This document shows positions 1 through 9,405 of a stretch of DNA of 25,945 bases, one piece after another (the stretch's first letter is position 1; the number at the start of each line of letters is the position of its first letter). The notes below the pieces were generated by a model, which was given only the letters and a program-made list of their open reading frames with translations, did not search any database and was not told the origin of the DNA. The stretch covers positions 1 through 25,945 of the forward strand of contig DASPWT010000037.1 of the NCBI GenBank assembly GCA_035637655.1, written 5' to 3'. The DNA comes from VBDM01 sp035637655. Its GTDB lineage: Bacteria > Pseudomonadota > Gammaproteobacteria > Burkholderiales > SG8-39. The position numbers and the translations under genes were made by a program.

Positions 1-62
1 ACGACCTTGCCCTTGCCTTCGTCACCCCATTGGGTGCCTATGACGACGACGTTCTTGGCCAC
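1..62 (-). CDS. purA: Adenylosuccinate synthetase, N-terminal fragment cut by window edge
   Basis: Only the first 20 or so codons are inside the window. They read MAKNVVVIGTQWGDEGKGKV, which is the diagnostic N-terminus of PurA: the GDEGKGK loop binds GTP and contains residues that contact IMP. PurA joins IMP and aspartate using GTP, the first committed step to AMP, in the cytoplasm. The start is a GTG at 62-60, four bases after the hisZ stop codon, so purA is probably the next gene in the same transcript. In E. coli purA also follows the hflC/yjeT genes. The rest of the gene is outside the window. Confidence 0.93.
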   Translation of the reverse strand, partial: MAKNVVVIGTQWGDEGKGKV

Positions 63-66
63 TGCT

Positions 67-1227
67 TCAGCTCTTGCCCAGCTTGCGTACCAGCCACTTG
101 CCGCCGCGCTTCACGAGCTCGCGGTCGCAGTCGGGCCGGGCGCGCGCGGCCGCGTGCCCGGGGAGCTCGACCGCGACGACCTCCCCGCCGGATCGCAGCT
201 TGCGGATCGCGGCGGCGAGCCCGGGATCGCCTGAGTGCGGCGCGCGGATGGCGGCCCCTTCGGCCACGTGCGGAGCGGCGCGCTCGAGATCGCGCAGATC
301 CATGCTGAATCCGGTGGCCGGGCGCGCGCGCCCGAACGCCTTGCCGACTTCGTCGTAACGTCCGCCGAGCGCGACCGCGCCGGCGACGCCGGGCGCATAG
401 GCCGCGAACACCACCCCGCTGTGATAGTGATATCCGCGCAGGTCCGCGAGGTCGATCGAGACCGGGATTGCGCCGTTGCGGGCGAGGACCTTGAGGTCCC
501 GCAGCGCGGCGACGATTTCCGAGTACCGGGGCAGCATCCGCCGGGCGCGCTCGAGCATCGCGCCGTCTCCATACAGCTCGGGAAGAGCGAGCAGCGCCTT
601 GCGCGTCGCGCCCGGCAGGCGCCTGGTAACGGCGCGCAGCGCGGGCAGATCCTTCGCGGAGAGCGCTTCATACAGCTCCGACTCGAGCTCAGGCCCGACC
701 CCGCCGTGCCGGCAAACGGCGCGGAACACGGCCACGTGGCCGATGTCGAGTCGCGCCCCGGAGACGCCGCATGCGGCCAGCGCTTGCACGAGCAGCGCCT
801 GGATCTCGAGATCGCTCTCTATTGCGGCGTGGCCGTAGATCTCGGCGCCGATCTGCAGCGGTTCCCGGGTCGAGTCCAGGCCCCGCGGCCGGGTGAGCAG
901 CACGCTTCCCGCATAGCACAGCCGCGTGACGCCCTTTCTGTCCAGCAAGCGTGCATCGATGCGCGCGACCTGCGGCGTGATGTCGGCGCGCAAGCCCATC
1001 ATTCGCCCGGAAAGCTGGTCGACCAGCTTGAACGTGCGAAGATCGAGGTCGTGCCCGGTGCCGGTCAGCAGCGATTCCAGGTATTCGAGCATGGGAGGAA
1101 TCACCAGCTGGTAGCCGTGAACGCGGAACAGCTCCAGCAGCTTCGCGCGCATGCGCTCGATGCGCTGCGCCTGCGGCGGCAGGATGTCCTCGATGTTTTC
1201 CGGAAGGAGCCAGTTGCGCACGGCCAT
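67..1227 (-). CDS. hisZ: ATP phosphoribosyltransferase regulatory subunit HisZ
   Basis: This 386-residue protein resembles a histidyl-tRNA synthetase catalytic domain but is the HisZ paralogue. HisZ does not charge tRNA; it forms a complex with the short form of HisG and is needed for the first step of histidine synthesis and its feedback control. Visible family features are the N-terminus NWLLPENIEDILPPQAQRIE, the class II motif-2-like stretch GLRADITPQVARIDAR, and LGGRYDEVG near residue 300. There is no C-terminal anticodon-binding domain like that of the true HisS at 8104-9366. Length fits the family. It starts 8 bases after the DUF2065 gene and ends 4 bases before purA. A short-form hisG is expected elsewhere in the genome. 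Confidence 0.93.
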   Translation of the reverse strand: MAVRNWLLPENIEDILPPQAQRIERMRAKLLELFRVHGYQLVIPPMLEYLESLLTGTGHDLDLRTFKLVDQLSGRMMGLRADITPQVARIDARLLDRKGVTRLCYAGSVLLTRPRGLDSTREPLQIGAEIYGHAAIESDLEIQALLVQALAACGVSGARLDIGHVAVFRAVCRHGGVGPELESELYEALSAKDLPALRAVTRRLPGATRKALLALPELYGDGAMLERARRMLPRYSEIVAALRDLKVLARNGAIPVSIDLADLRGYHYHSGVVFAAYAPGVAGAVALGGRYDEVGKAFGRARPATGFSMDLRDLERAAPHVAEGAAIRAPHSGDPGLAAAIRKLRSGGEVVAVELPGHAAARARPDCDRELVKRGGKWLVRKLGKS

Positions 1228-1235
1228 TCACGCCC

Positions 1236-1421
1236 CTACCTCGCAAAATAGAGGATCAGCAGGCCGACCAGCATCGAGGAGAGCCCGAAGAAGCGGATCT
1301 GGCCGTCAGTAAATTCGGTGATGCGGCGAAAGGTTTCGCGCCACAAGGTCGGCAGCAGAAACGGCAGGACGCCCTCGATCACCAGCATCAGGGCAAAAGC
1401 CATGAGGAAAGTGGTGCCCAT
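1236..1421 (-). CDS. DUF2065 family small membrane protein (YjeT-like)
   Basis: A 61-residue protein with two hydrophobic segments, about residues 3-24 and 43-59, joined by a short polar loop containing LWRETFRRI. This matches the DUF2065/YjeT family, whose members lie between hflC and purA in many proteobacteria. Its function is unknown. The ATG follows the hflC stop codon with no gap (TGAATG), so translation is probably coupled to hflC. A role near the HflKC membrane complex is inference from position only. Confidence 0.85.
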   Translation of the reverse strand: MGTTFLMAFALMLVIEGVLPFLLPTLWRETFRRITEFTDGQIRFFGLSSMLVGLLILYFAR

Positions 1422-2300
1422 TCACTTGCCGCCCTTCCCGAGGTTCTTGAAGTACCGGAAGAACTCCGAGCTCGGATCGAGCACCAGCACGTCGCCCTTG
1501 TTCTTGAAGGCGGCGCGGTAGGCTTCGAGGCTGCGGTAAAAAGCGTAGAACTCGGGATTCTCGTTGAAGGCGCGCGCGTAGATCGCCGCGGCCCTGGCGT
1601 CGCCTTCGCCCTTGACGCGCTGCGCGTCGCGGTAGGCCTCGGCGATGATGACCTCGCGCTGCTTGTCGGCGTCGGCGCGGATCTTCTCGGCTTCGGCGGA
1701 ACCGTTGGAGCGCAGCTCGGAGGCGACGCGCTTGCGCTCGGACTCCATCCGGCGGTACACGTCGGCGCTCACCTCCTGCGGCAGGTCGACGCGCTTGAGC
1801 CTGACATCGACTACACGGATGCCGAGGCTGCGCACGTCCTGGTCCACCCTCTCGCGCACGGTATTCATGATGTCGTCGCGCTCGCCCGAAACCACGTCGT
1901 GCACAGTGCGCTTGCCGAATTCCTCCCGAAGCAGCCCGTTCACGGTCTGGTTGATGCGCCGCGCCGCCGCGATCTCGTCGCCGGCGACGGAAACGTAGAA
2001 CTTTTTCACGTCGACGATGCGCCATTTGACAAAAGCATCCACCAGCACCGGCTTGTTTTCTGCGGTGATGAACCTCTGCGGCTCCGGATCGTCCCAGGTC
2101 AGAATGCGCGTGTCGAAGTAGCGCACGTTCTGGATCAGCGGCCACTTGAAGTGCAGGCCGGGCGCATCGATGACTTCCTTGATTTCGCCGAGCTGGAACA
2201 CGATGACCCGCTGCCGCTGGTCGACGGTGAACGCCGACAGGCTCACCAGGATCAAAGCGCCCGCGATGGTCGCGAGGCCGACGCCGAAACGGTTGCTCAT
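1422..2300 (-). CDS. hflC: HflC, SPFH-domain modulator of FtsH protease
   Basis: This 292-residue protein has an N-terminal membrane anchor (about residues 5-23), then an SPFH/band-7 domain beginning near VDQRQRVIVFQLGEIKEVID, then a charged helical region rich in Arg, Glu and Ala (about 190-250), and the C-terminal tail SSEFFRYFKNL. With HflK it forms a large membrane assembly that surrounds and modulates the FtsH protease; most of it lies in the periplasm. The reading frame stays open far upstream of this start, through hflK, but that longer frame is an artefact of high GC. The ATG at 2300 overlaps the hflK stop as ATGA, which fixes the start and implies coupling. Confidence 0.95.
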   Translation of the reverse strand: MSNRFGVGLATIAGALILVSLSAFTVDQRQRVIVFQLGEIKEVIDAPGLHFKWPLIQNVRYFDTRILTWDDPEPQRFITAENKPVLVDAFVKWRIVDVKKFYVSVAGDEIAAARRINQTVNGLLREEFGKRTVHDVVSGERDDIMNTVRERVDQDVRSLGIRVVDVRLKRVDLPQEVSADVYRRMESERKRVASELRSNGSAEAEKIRADADKQREVIIAEAYRDAQRVKGEGDARAAAIYARAFNENPEFYAFYRSLEAYRAAFKNKGDVLVLDPSSEFFRYFKNLGKGGK

Positions 2301-3487
2301 GGTCTTTCCCCGCGCTCGCGCCCGCGCAGCGTGTCCCGGGAGCGGGCCCCCGCATCCTGCGGCGCCGGCGATTCCGCGGAAGCCGACGGCCGCGTCGGCG
2401 CAAGCGCCTCGGGCAATCCGCCCGCCGCCGATCCCTGGAGAATCTTGTCGAGCGGCAGGTAGAGCAGGTTGGTCCCCGCTCTCGCGTCGATCAGCACTTT
2501 GGAGGTGCTCTCCAGGATCTGCTGGACGGTTTCGAGGTACAGGCGTTCCCGGGTCACCTGCGGCGCCTTGTTGTACTCGACCAGAATCTGCCTGAACCTC
2601 GACGCCTCGCCTTCGGAATTGGCGATGACGCGCTGCTTGTAGCCTTCGGCCTCGAACAGGAGCCGCGACGCCACGCCGCGCGCCTTCGGCACCACGTCGT
2701 TGAAGTAGGACTGCCCGTCGTTCTTGAGCCGCTCGCGATCCTGGTTCGCCTTCACCGCGTCGTCGAACGCGGCCTGGACCTGTTCGGGGGGCTGCGCGTT
2801 CTGGATGTTTACGCTGCTGATCTGGATGCCGGTCTGGTAGCGGTCGAGGATTTCCTGCATGACCGGCAGCGCCTTGGCGACGACAGCTTGACCCTGGTTG
2901 AGGACGAAATCCATCTTGCTCTTGCCTATGACCTCGCGCAGCGCCGTTTCCGCGGCGTTCAGCACCGTGTCGTCGGGCCTGCGGTTGGTGAAAAGATAGT
3001 CCCTGGCGTCCTTGACGGTGTATTGAACCGCCATCTGGATATCGACGATGTTTTCGTCGTCGGTCAGCATCAGCGATTCCTTCAGCACCTTGGTCTTGAT
3101 GGTGTTGCGGTAACCGACCTCGATCGTGCGCACCGCGGACAAATTGACGATTTCGTTGCTCTGGATCGGATACGGCATGCGCCAGCGCAGGCCGGAGCTG
3201 GTCACCTCGGAAAATTTGCCGAACGTGAGCACGACGCCGCGCTGGCCTTCCACCACGATGTAGAAACCGCTGGCGAGCCAGGCGACGAGCACCGCCAGGG
3301 TGATGAGGCCGGCTCCCCCGCCGAGTTGCCGGATGCTCGGCGGCTCGCCCGGACCCGAGCCCCCGCCGCGGCGCCGGCCGAAGATGCTGGCGAGCTTCTG
3401 GTTGAAGTTGCGCCACATCTCGTCGAGGTCGGGCGGTCCCTCGTTGCCGCCGCCTCGCTTGCCCCATTGCGGGTCGTTCAATGACAT
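2297..3487 (-). CDS. hflK: HflK, SPFH-domain modulator of FtsH protease
   Basis: This 396-residue protein begins with a glycine- and arginine-rich cytoplasmic segment (PQWGKRGGGNEGPPDLDEMW, then RRRGGGSGPG near residue 40), followed by one membrane helix at about 59-78 and an SPFH domain starting near VVEGQRGVVLTFGKF. The C-terminus is a low-complexity tail rich in Ala, Pro and Ser. It partners with HflC to form the HflKC complex that controls FtsH. It lies 7 bases downstream of hflX and shares an ATGA overlap with hflC, as expected for an hflX-hflK-hflC operon. Confidence 0.95.
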   Translation of the reverse strand: MSLNDPQWGKRGGGNEGPPDLDEMWRNFNQKLASIFGRRRGGGSGPGEPPSIRQLGGGAGLITLAVLVAWLASGFYIVVEGQRGVVLTFGKFSEVTSSGLRWRMPYPIQSNEIVNLSAVRTIEVGYRNTIKTKVLKESLMLTDDENIVDIQMAVQYTVKDARDYLFTNRRPDDTVLNAAETALREVIGKSKMDFVLNQGQAVVAKALPVMQEILDRYQTGIQISSVNIQNAQPPEQVQAAFDDAVKANQDRERLKNDGQSYFNDVVPKARGVASRLLFEAEGYKQRVIANSEGEASRFRQILVEYNKAPQVTRERLYLETVQQILESTSKVLIDARAGTNLLYLPLDKILQGSAAGGLPEALAPTRPSASAESPAPQDAGARSRDTLRGRERGERP

Positions 3488-3494
3488 GACAATC

Positions 3495-4652
3495 CTAGCT
3501 TGCGGCCTCTTGGCCCGGTATCTGCGAATAGGTCGAATTTGGCGGGTTCGCCGGGGAGGTCCTCGAGGCTGCCGCCTCGATCAGGGCCTGGCGCAGGCCG
3601 TCCACGCCGTCGCCCGTTTTTGCGCTGAGACGAACGCGGCGAATTTTAGCATATTCGTCCCGGTCGACTCCCGGCCGCGCCCCGTTCCGGTCGATCTTGT
3701 TCCACGCCAGCACCTGGGGAATCGCGCTGGCGCCGATCTCGACGAGCACCTTGTTCACTTCCTCGACCTGCGCGTCGCGCGCCTCGCTCGCCGCGTCCAC
3801 GACGTGCAGCAGCAGGTCGGCGTGGATGGTTTCTTCCAGCGTCGCCCGGAACGCCGCCACGAGCGCGTGCGGAAGATCGCGGATGAACCCGACCGTGTCG
3901 GAGACCGTGATGTTTCCGGCCTCGGGCAGGTAGAGCCTGCGCGTCGTGGTGTCGAGCGTCGCAAACAGCCGGTCCTCGGCAAGCGCTCCGGCGTGAGTCA
4001 GGGTGTTGAACAGCGTCGACTTGCCGGCGTTGGTGTAGCCCACGAGCGATACCGAGAAAGACCTGCCCCGGGCGCGGGCGCGCCGCTGCACTTCGCGCCG
4101 GCGCTGAAGCTTGCCGAGCTTGTCCTTGAGCACCTTGACGCGGGTCGCGATCAGCCGCCTGTCGACTTCCAGCTGGGTCTCGCCCATGCCCCCGAGAAAG
4201 CCCCGGCCGCCCCGTTGCCGCTCCAGGTGCGTCCAACCGCGCACCAGCCGCGTCGCCGCGTGCTGAAGTTGGGCAAGCTCGACCTGGAGCTTGCCTTCGT
4301 GGCTGTTCGCGCGCTGGGCGAAAATGTCGAGGATCAGCCGCGTGCGGTCGACGACCGGGCAGCCGAGCGCCTTTTCGAGGTTGCGCTCCTGCACCGGCGA
4401 CAGGTCGTGGTTGAACACCGCGAGCGAAGCGCGCTGCTCTTGCAGCATGCGCTTGATCTCCTCGACCTTCCCGGAGCCGGCAAAATGGGCCGGGTCGGGT
4501 CTGTGGCGGCGCCCGCGAACCAGGGCTCGGGGATGGATTCCGGCGCTGACGGCGAGACGTCTCAGCTCTTCCACGCCGTCGGCGTAGCCGCCGACGCCGA
4601 AGTCCAGGCCCACGAGCACCGCAGCGTTGCGCTCCGACGGACGCTCAGGCAT
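3495..4652 (-). CDS. hflX: GTPase HflX
   Basis: This 385-residue protein has the HflX layout: an N-terminal nucleotide-binding-like domain (residues about 10-120), a helical linker with the HflX signature GGRGFLGGMGETQLEVDRR (about 147-166), and a G domain with Walker A GYTNAGKST (205-213), switch motif DTVGF and specificity motif NKID. HflX is a ribosome-associated GTPase that splits stalled or stress-inactivated 70S ribosomes. It lies between hfq and hflK as in E. coli. The 26-base hfq-hflX gap shows no clear terminator or promoter. The ATG at 4652 is the most likely start. Confidence 0.95.
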   Translation of the reverse strand: MPERPSERNAAVLVGLDFGVGGYADGVEELRRLAVSAGIHPRALVRGRRHRPDPAHFAGSGKVEEIKRMLQEQRASLAVFNHDLSPVQERNLEKALGCPVVDRTRLILDIFAQRANSHEGKLQVELAQLQHAATRLVRGWTHLERQRGGRGFLGGMGETQLEVDRRLIATRVKVLKDKLGKLQRRREVQRRARARGRSFSVSLVGYTNAGKSTLFNTLTHAGALAEDRLFATLDTTTRRLYLPEAGNITVSDTVGFIRDLPHALVAAFRATLEETIHADLLLHVVDAASEARDAQVEEVNKVLVEIGASAIPQVLAWNKIDRNGARPGVDRDEYAKIRRVRLSAKTGDGVDGLRQALIEAAASRTSPANPPNSTYSQIPGQEAAS

Positions 4653-4678
4653 CGATCAGAGGCAAGAGCGCGGCAGCA

Positions 4679-4921
4679 TCAGCTCTCGGAAGAGGAATGG
4701 TCGACCGGCAGGTTGACCGCACGCGAAGGCACGACGGTGGAGATGGCGTGCTTGTAGACCATTTGAGTGACGGTGTTCTTGAGAAGCACGACGTACTGGT
4801 CGAAGGACTCGATCTGCCCCTGGAGCTTGATGCCGTTGACCAGATAGATCGATACCGGCACGTGCTCCTTGCGCAGGGTATTCAGAAACGGATCTTGTAG
4901 CAATTGTCCTTTGTTGCTCAT
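4679..4921 (-). CDS. hfq: RNA chaperone Hfq
   Basis: An 80-residue Sm-like protein. The N-terminal helix and Sm1 motif (KGQLLQDPFLNTLRKEHVPV, then NGIKLQGQIESFDQY) and the Sm2 motif YKHAISTVVPSR are intact, including the proximal-face Gln and the YKH pocket that binds uridine-rich RNA 3' ends. Hfq forms a hexamer that pairs small RNAs with mRNAs. The short polar tail after residue 70 is normal for betaproteobacteria. A strong ribosome binding site, GGGAGGT, ends 6 bases before the ATG, consistent with an abundant protein. A candidate promoter sits in the 67-base gap behind der. Confidence 0.97.
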   Translation of the reverse strand: MSNKGQLLQDPFLNTLRKEHVPVSIYLVNGIKLQGQIESFDQYVVLLKNTVTQMVYKHAISTVVPSRAVNLPVDHSSSES

Positions 4922-4955
4922 GGGTTACCTCCCGAGTCGTATTCTTTGAAGTTGT

Positions 4956-4984
4956 ACTGTAAATGGTTTTTCGCCAAAAGCCAA
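4956..4984 (-). promoter_or_regulatory. Candidate sigma-70 promoter for hfq
   Basis: On the minus strand, TTGGCT (4984-4979) and TACAGT (4961-4956) are separated by 17 bases, each matching the consensus at 4 of 6 positions. The -35 lies just after the der stop codon and the predicted start point leaves a leader of about 30 bases before the hfq ATG. This would let hfq, hflX, hflK and hflC be transcribed independently of the ndk-der block. It is a visual match only. Confidence 0.35.
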
Positions 4985-4988
4985 CGAA

Positions 4989-6317
4989 TTAGAGACGTTT
5001 GCCGACGTAAGGGTTCCGGCCGCTGCGAAATTCGATTCTGAGCGGCGTCCCCTCGAGCCGGAACACTTTGCGAAAGTCTGCTTCAAGATAGCGCCGGTAG
5101 CTGTCGGGCACGGCGTTCAGCGCCGTCCCGTGGACGACGACGGTCGGGGGGTTGCGGCCGCCCTGATGCGCGTAGCGGAGCTTGGGCCGCGAAAGCCCTG
5201 CGCGCGGAGGCGCCTGCTTCGCGACGGCGGCGATCAAGGCGCGGGTGAGCTTCGGGGTGGGCAGCTTCGCCATCGCCGCGCGGTAGGCCCGGTCCACCGA
5301 TTCGATAAGTTGCGCAACGCCGCGGCCCTCGCGCGCCGAGATGTAGTGAAAGCGCGCGAACGAGAGAAATTTCAGCCTGAGCGCGATGGCGCGCTTGGTC
5401 ATGTCGCGCGCGTAGTCGTCCAGATCGTCCCACTTGTTGACCGCCACGACCAGCGCCCGGCCGCGCTCGAGGATGAATCCGGCGATATGCGCGTCCTGGT
5501 CGGAGATCTGGCCTTGAGCGTCCAGGACGAGGACCGCGACGTTGGCCCGGTCGATCGCCTGCAAGGTCTTCACCACGGAAAATTTCTCGACGCTTTCGAA
5601 CACCTTGCCGCGGCGCCTCAATCCCGCCGTGTCGACCAGAATGTAACGACGGCCCCCGATCGCTAGCTCGACGTCGATCGCGTCGCGCGTGGTTCCCGGC
5701 TCGTCGAACGTTACGACGCGCTCCTCGCCGACCAGCGCGTTGACCAGCGTGGACTTGCCGGCGTTGGGGCGGCCGACGACGGCGATCCTCGCCGCCTTGT
5801 CCGATTCGCCGTCCGGCTCCTCCTCGACGGGAAAATCGGCGAGCGCGGCGTCCACCAGGTCGCGCACGCCCTGCCCGTGCTCGGCTGAAATCGCGCGCGG
5901 AGCGCCCAATCCCAGCTCGTGGAACTCGGCCGCGGCGAGATCAGGATTCATGCCTTCGGCTTTGTTCACGGCGACGAAAACGCGCCGGCCCATGCGCCGC
6001 AGCTCCTCGCCGATCGCGCGGTCCTGGGCGGTGAGACCTTCGCGTGCGTCGGTGACCAGCAGGACCGCGTCGGCCTCCGCGATCGCGGTCCTCGCCTGCT
6101 TCGCCATTTCCACGAATACGCCCTGCCCTTCCGGCTCCAGCCCGCCGGTATCGACCACGAGGTACGCCCGGTCCCCCATGCGCCCCGCGCCGTAGTGGCG
6201 ATCGCGGGTCAGGCCGGGCACATCGGCGACCAAGGCGTCGCGCGTGCGCGTGAGCCTGTTGAACAGCGTGGACTTGCCGACGTTCGGCCGGCCGACGATG
6301 ACGAGAGTGGGCTTCAT
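4989..6317 (-). CDS. der: Ribosome assembly GTPase Der (EngA)
   Basis: This 442-residue protein contains two tandem G domains, which is unique to Der. The first Walker A is GRPNVGKST at residues 9-17, with DTGG and NKAE motifs following; the second is GRPNAGKST near residue 180, with DTAG and NKWD. The C-terminal KH-like domain ends with the typical IEFRSGRNPYVGKR. Der is essential for maturation of the 50S ribosomal subunit. It begins 11 bases after bamB, in the conserved order yfgM-bamB-der. Length is normal for betaproteobacteria. Confidence 0.97.
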   Translation of the reverse strand: MKPTLVIVGRPNVGKSTLFNRLTRTRDALVADVPGLTRDRHYGAGRMGDRAYLVVDTGGLEPEGQGVFVEMAKQARTAIAEADAVLLVTDAREGLTAQDRAIGEELRRMGRRVFVAVNKAEGMNPDLAAAEFHELGLGAPRAISAEHGQGVRDLVDAALADFPVEEEPDGESDKAARIAVVGRPNAGKSTLVNALVGEERVVTFDEPGTTRDAIDVELAIGGRRYILVDTAGLRRRGKVFESVEKFSVVKTLQAIDRANVAVLVLDAQGQISDQDAHIAGFILERGRALVVAVNKWDDLDDYARDMTKRAIALRLKFLSFARFHYISAREGRGVAQLIESVDRAYRAAMAKLPTPKLTRALIAAVAKQAPPRAGLSRPKLRYAHQGGRNPPTVVVHGTALNAVPDSYRRYLEADFRKVFRLEGTPLRIEFRSGRNPYVGKRL

Positions 6318-6328
6318 GAGAAGCCCAC

Positions 6329-7444
6329 CTATTTTGTGCTGAGCGCGTACAAGTTGCCGTCGCGCGTCTGCACCAGGAACCCGTCGCCGAGACTCACCAG
6401 GGGCGACCTGATCGGGCTGCCGTCGGTGGCAACGCGGCCGACGAAGGCGCCGCTTTCGCGCGACAGAAAATGAACGTACCCCCCGATATCGCCCACGGCG
6501 ATCTCGCGGCCGAGGGCAAGCGGGGCGGTAAGGCGCCTCAGGAACAGTCGATCCTGCTTCCAGACGCTCGTTCCACCGGCGCGGTCCAGAGCGCGCACCG
6601 CGCCTTTATCGTCGCTGACCAAGACGTAACGGGCATCGATCGCCAGCCCGACGGTGCTCGACAGTTCGCGCGACCACAGCGGGTTGCCGCTGGCCGCGTC
6701 GAAGCACGCGATCCGCCCCTGGTAGGCGACGGCGCACACTTCCCGCTCGGTAACCACCGGCAGGCCGACGACGTCGGTGACGCGCTCCAGCTCCGTGGTT
6801 CCGCGCGGCAGCGCAACGGTCGCCTCCCAGCGGACCCCGCCGTTGGCGAGCGCGATCGACACGAGCTTGCCTCCGGGAAAGCCGATAAATACGTAGCCTC
6901 CCTCGGCGACCATGCCCGCCGGGGAGCGCACCGAGAGGGCGGGACTCGAGCGCTGGTAGAGCCAGCGGCGCCTGCCGTCCTTCGCGTCGAGCGCGAACAG
7001 GCGGCTGTCGGCGCTGCGCACGATCACCAGATCCCCGGTCACGGCCGGCGCCGACAGGACCTCGCTCGATACGCGCGCGCTCCAGCGCACCTCGCCCGAA
7101 GGGGCGTCGAGCGCGATGACTTCTCCTTCGAGCGTCCCGACCGCCACGAGCGCGCCATCGGAGCCCACGCCGCTCGAGAGCGTTTGCCTCACATTGACGC
7201 GCCACGATTCGCGGCCGGTGGCCGCGTCAAAGCGCGCGACGGTACCATCCTGCGCGGCCGCGTAAACGCCGCCGACCACCACAACGGGAACGAAAATGGC
7301 GTCTCCCGCCCCGCCCACGCTCGCTTGCCACAAAGTGCGTACCGGTATGCTTGCGGGGAGCTCCGACAGTTCGGCCATCTTCGGGCCGGGTGAACCGGAA
7401 CAGCCGGCGAGGAGCATCGCGCCGGCGAGGACCAGCCGCCGCAT
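6329..7444 (-). CDS. bamB: Outer membrane assembly lipoprotein BamB
   Basis: A 371-residue lipoprotein with signal peptide MRRLVLAGAMLLAGC; the lipobox LAGC places the acylated cysteine at residue 15. The rest is a beta-propeller built of PQQ-like repeats, with recurring segments such as ALDAPSGEVRWSARV, ALDAKDGRRRWLYQ, CFDAASGNPLWSREL and ALDRAGGTSVWKQ. BamB is a periplasmic accessory part of the BAM machine that inserts outer membrane beta-barrels. I chose the ATG at 7444; a TTG one codon earlier is possible but less likely. The stop of the upstream gene overlaps this start as TGATG, indicating coupling. Confidence 0.95.
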   Translation of the reverse strand: MRRLVLAGAMLLAGCSGSPGPKMAELSELPASIPVRTLWQASVGGAGDAIFVPVVVVGGVYAAAQDGTVARFDAATGRESWRVNVRQTLSSGVGSDGALVAVGTLEGEVIALDAPSGEVRWSARVSSEVLSAPAVTGDLVIVRSADSRLFALDAKDGRRRWLYQRSSPALSVRSPAGMVAEGGYVFIGFPGGKLVSIALANGGVRWEATVALPRGTTELERVTDVVGLPVVTEREVCAVAYQGRIACFDAASGNPLWSRELSSTVGLAIDARYVLVSDDKGAVRALDRAGGTSVWKQDRLFLRRLTAPLALGREIAVGDIGGYVHFLSRESGAFVGRVATDGSPIRSPLVSLGDGFLVQTRDGNLYALSTK

Positions 7445-8076
7445 CAAGCGTCCCCGAGGGCGTCGAGCTTGAGGCGCAGCGTTTCGCGCACGGCGCCCGG
7501 CTGCGCTTTCTCCAGCGCGGCCTGATATGCCGCGCGCGCTTCGGCGCGTCTCTTCTGCGTCGCCAGGATATCCCCGCGCTGCATGGCGTAGAGCACCTCG
7601 AAGCCCGGATGAGGCCTTGCCTCGAGAACTTGCAGCGCCGCATCGGGCTCTTTGTCGTCGAGCAGCACGCTTGCCAGCCGCAGCGTCGCGATCGAGCGGA
7701 TCTGATCGTTATTCGCGTGCTCGACGACCCATTCCAGCTGCGCGCGCGCGGTCTTCGGATCTCCCGCCTGAAACTGGACCTTGGCCGAAACCAGCGCCGC
7801 GAGCGGCGCATAGGCGGTGCGCGGGAAATTCTCGAGAATCGCCCCTGCGGTATCCCGGATGACCTTGAGATCGTTGGCTCGCGCCGCCTTCTGCAGCGCG
7901 TCGTAGAGCACGGCGGCCTGCGCCGCCTGCGAGCGTTGATACCACATCCAGCCGTTCCACGCGCCGAAAGCGGCGAGCGCCAGGGTCGCGCCGAGGATGA
8001 CCGCGCCGCCGTGCTCCTTCCACCAGGCTTTCAGCTCGGCGAGCTGTTCCTGTTCTTCGAGATCGTATGCCGCCAT
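7444..8076 (-). CDS. YfgM-like TPR membrane protein
   Basis: A 210-residue protein of the YfgM/TPR_21 family. It starts with a charged cytoplasmic segment (YDLEEQEQLAELKAWWKEHG), then one membrane helix at about 24-46, then TPR-like helices to the C-terminus, which should be periplasmic. In E. coli YfgM associates with PpiD and the SecYEG translocon and helps hand over secreted proteins. The conserved position between hisS and bamB supports the call. The start is an ATG 27 bases after the hisS stop; no strong ribosome binding site is seen at ideal spacing. Confidence 0.85.
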   Translation of the reverse strand: MAAYDLEEQEQLAELKAWWKEHGGAVILGATLALAAFGAWNGWMWYQRSQAAQAAVLYDALQKAARANDLKVIRDTAGAILENFPRTAYAPLAALVSAKVQFQAGDPKTARAQLEWVVEHANNDQIRSIATLRLASVLLDDKEPDAALQVLEARPHPGFEVLYAMQRGDILATQKRRAEARAAYQAALEKAQPGAVRETLRLKLDALGDA

Positions 8077-8103
8077 GAGGTTCCGAGTTCCTGTGACGAG
8101 CGC

Positions 8104-9366
<1,263 letters not shown>

Positions 9367-9405
9367 GAAGCTTCTTGGCGGCAGCGCCAGCCGCCGTTGA
9401 AAGAT

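Noticed and set aside
235..1251. A 338-codon plus-strand frame
   Set aside because: Antisense shadow of hisZ with low-complexity Arg/Ala/Gly composition.
1422..3467. A single open frame of 681 codons spanning hflC and hflK
   Set aside because: Only the part from 2300 down matches HflC; the upstream part is an out-of-frame reading of hflK, kept open by high GC.
3300..4757. A 485-codon plus-strand frame
   Set aside because: Antisense to hflX and the ends of hflK and hfq; no recognisable domain.
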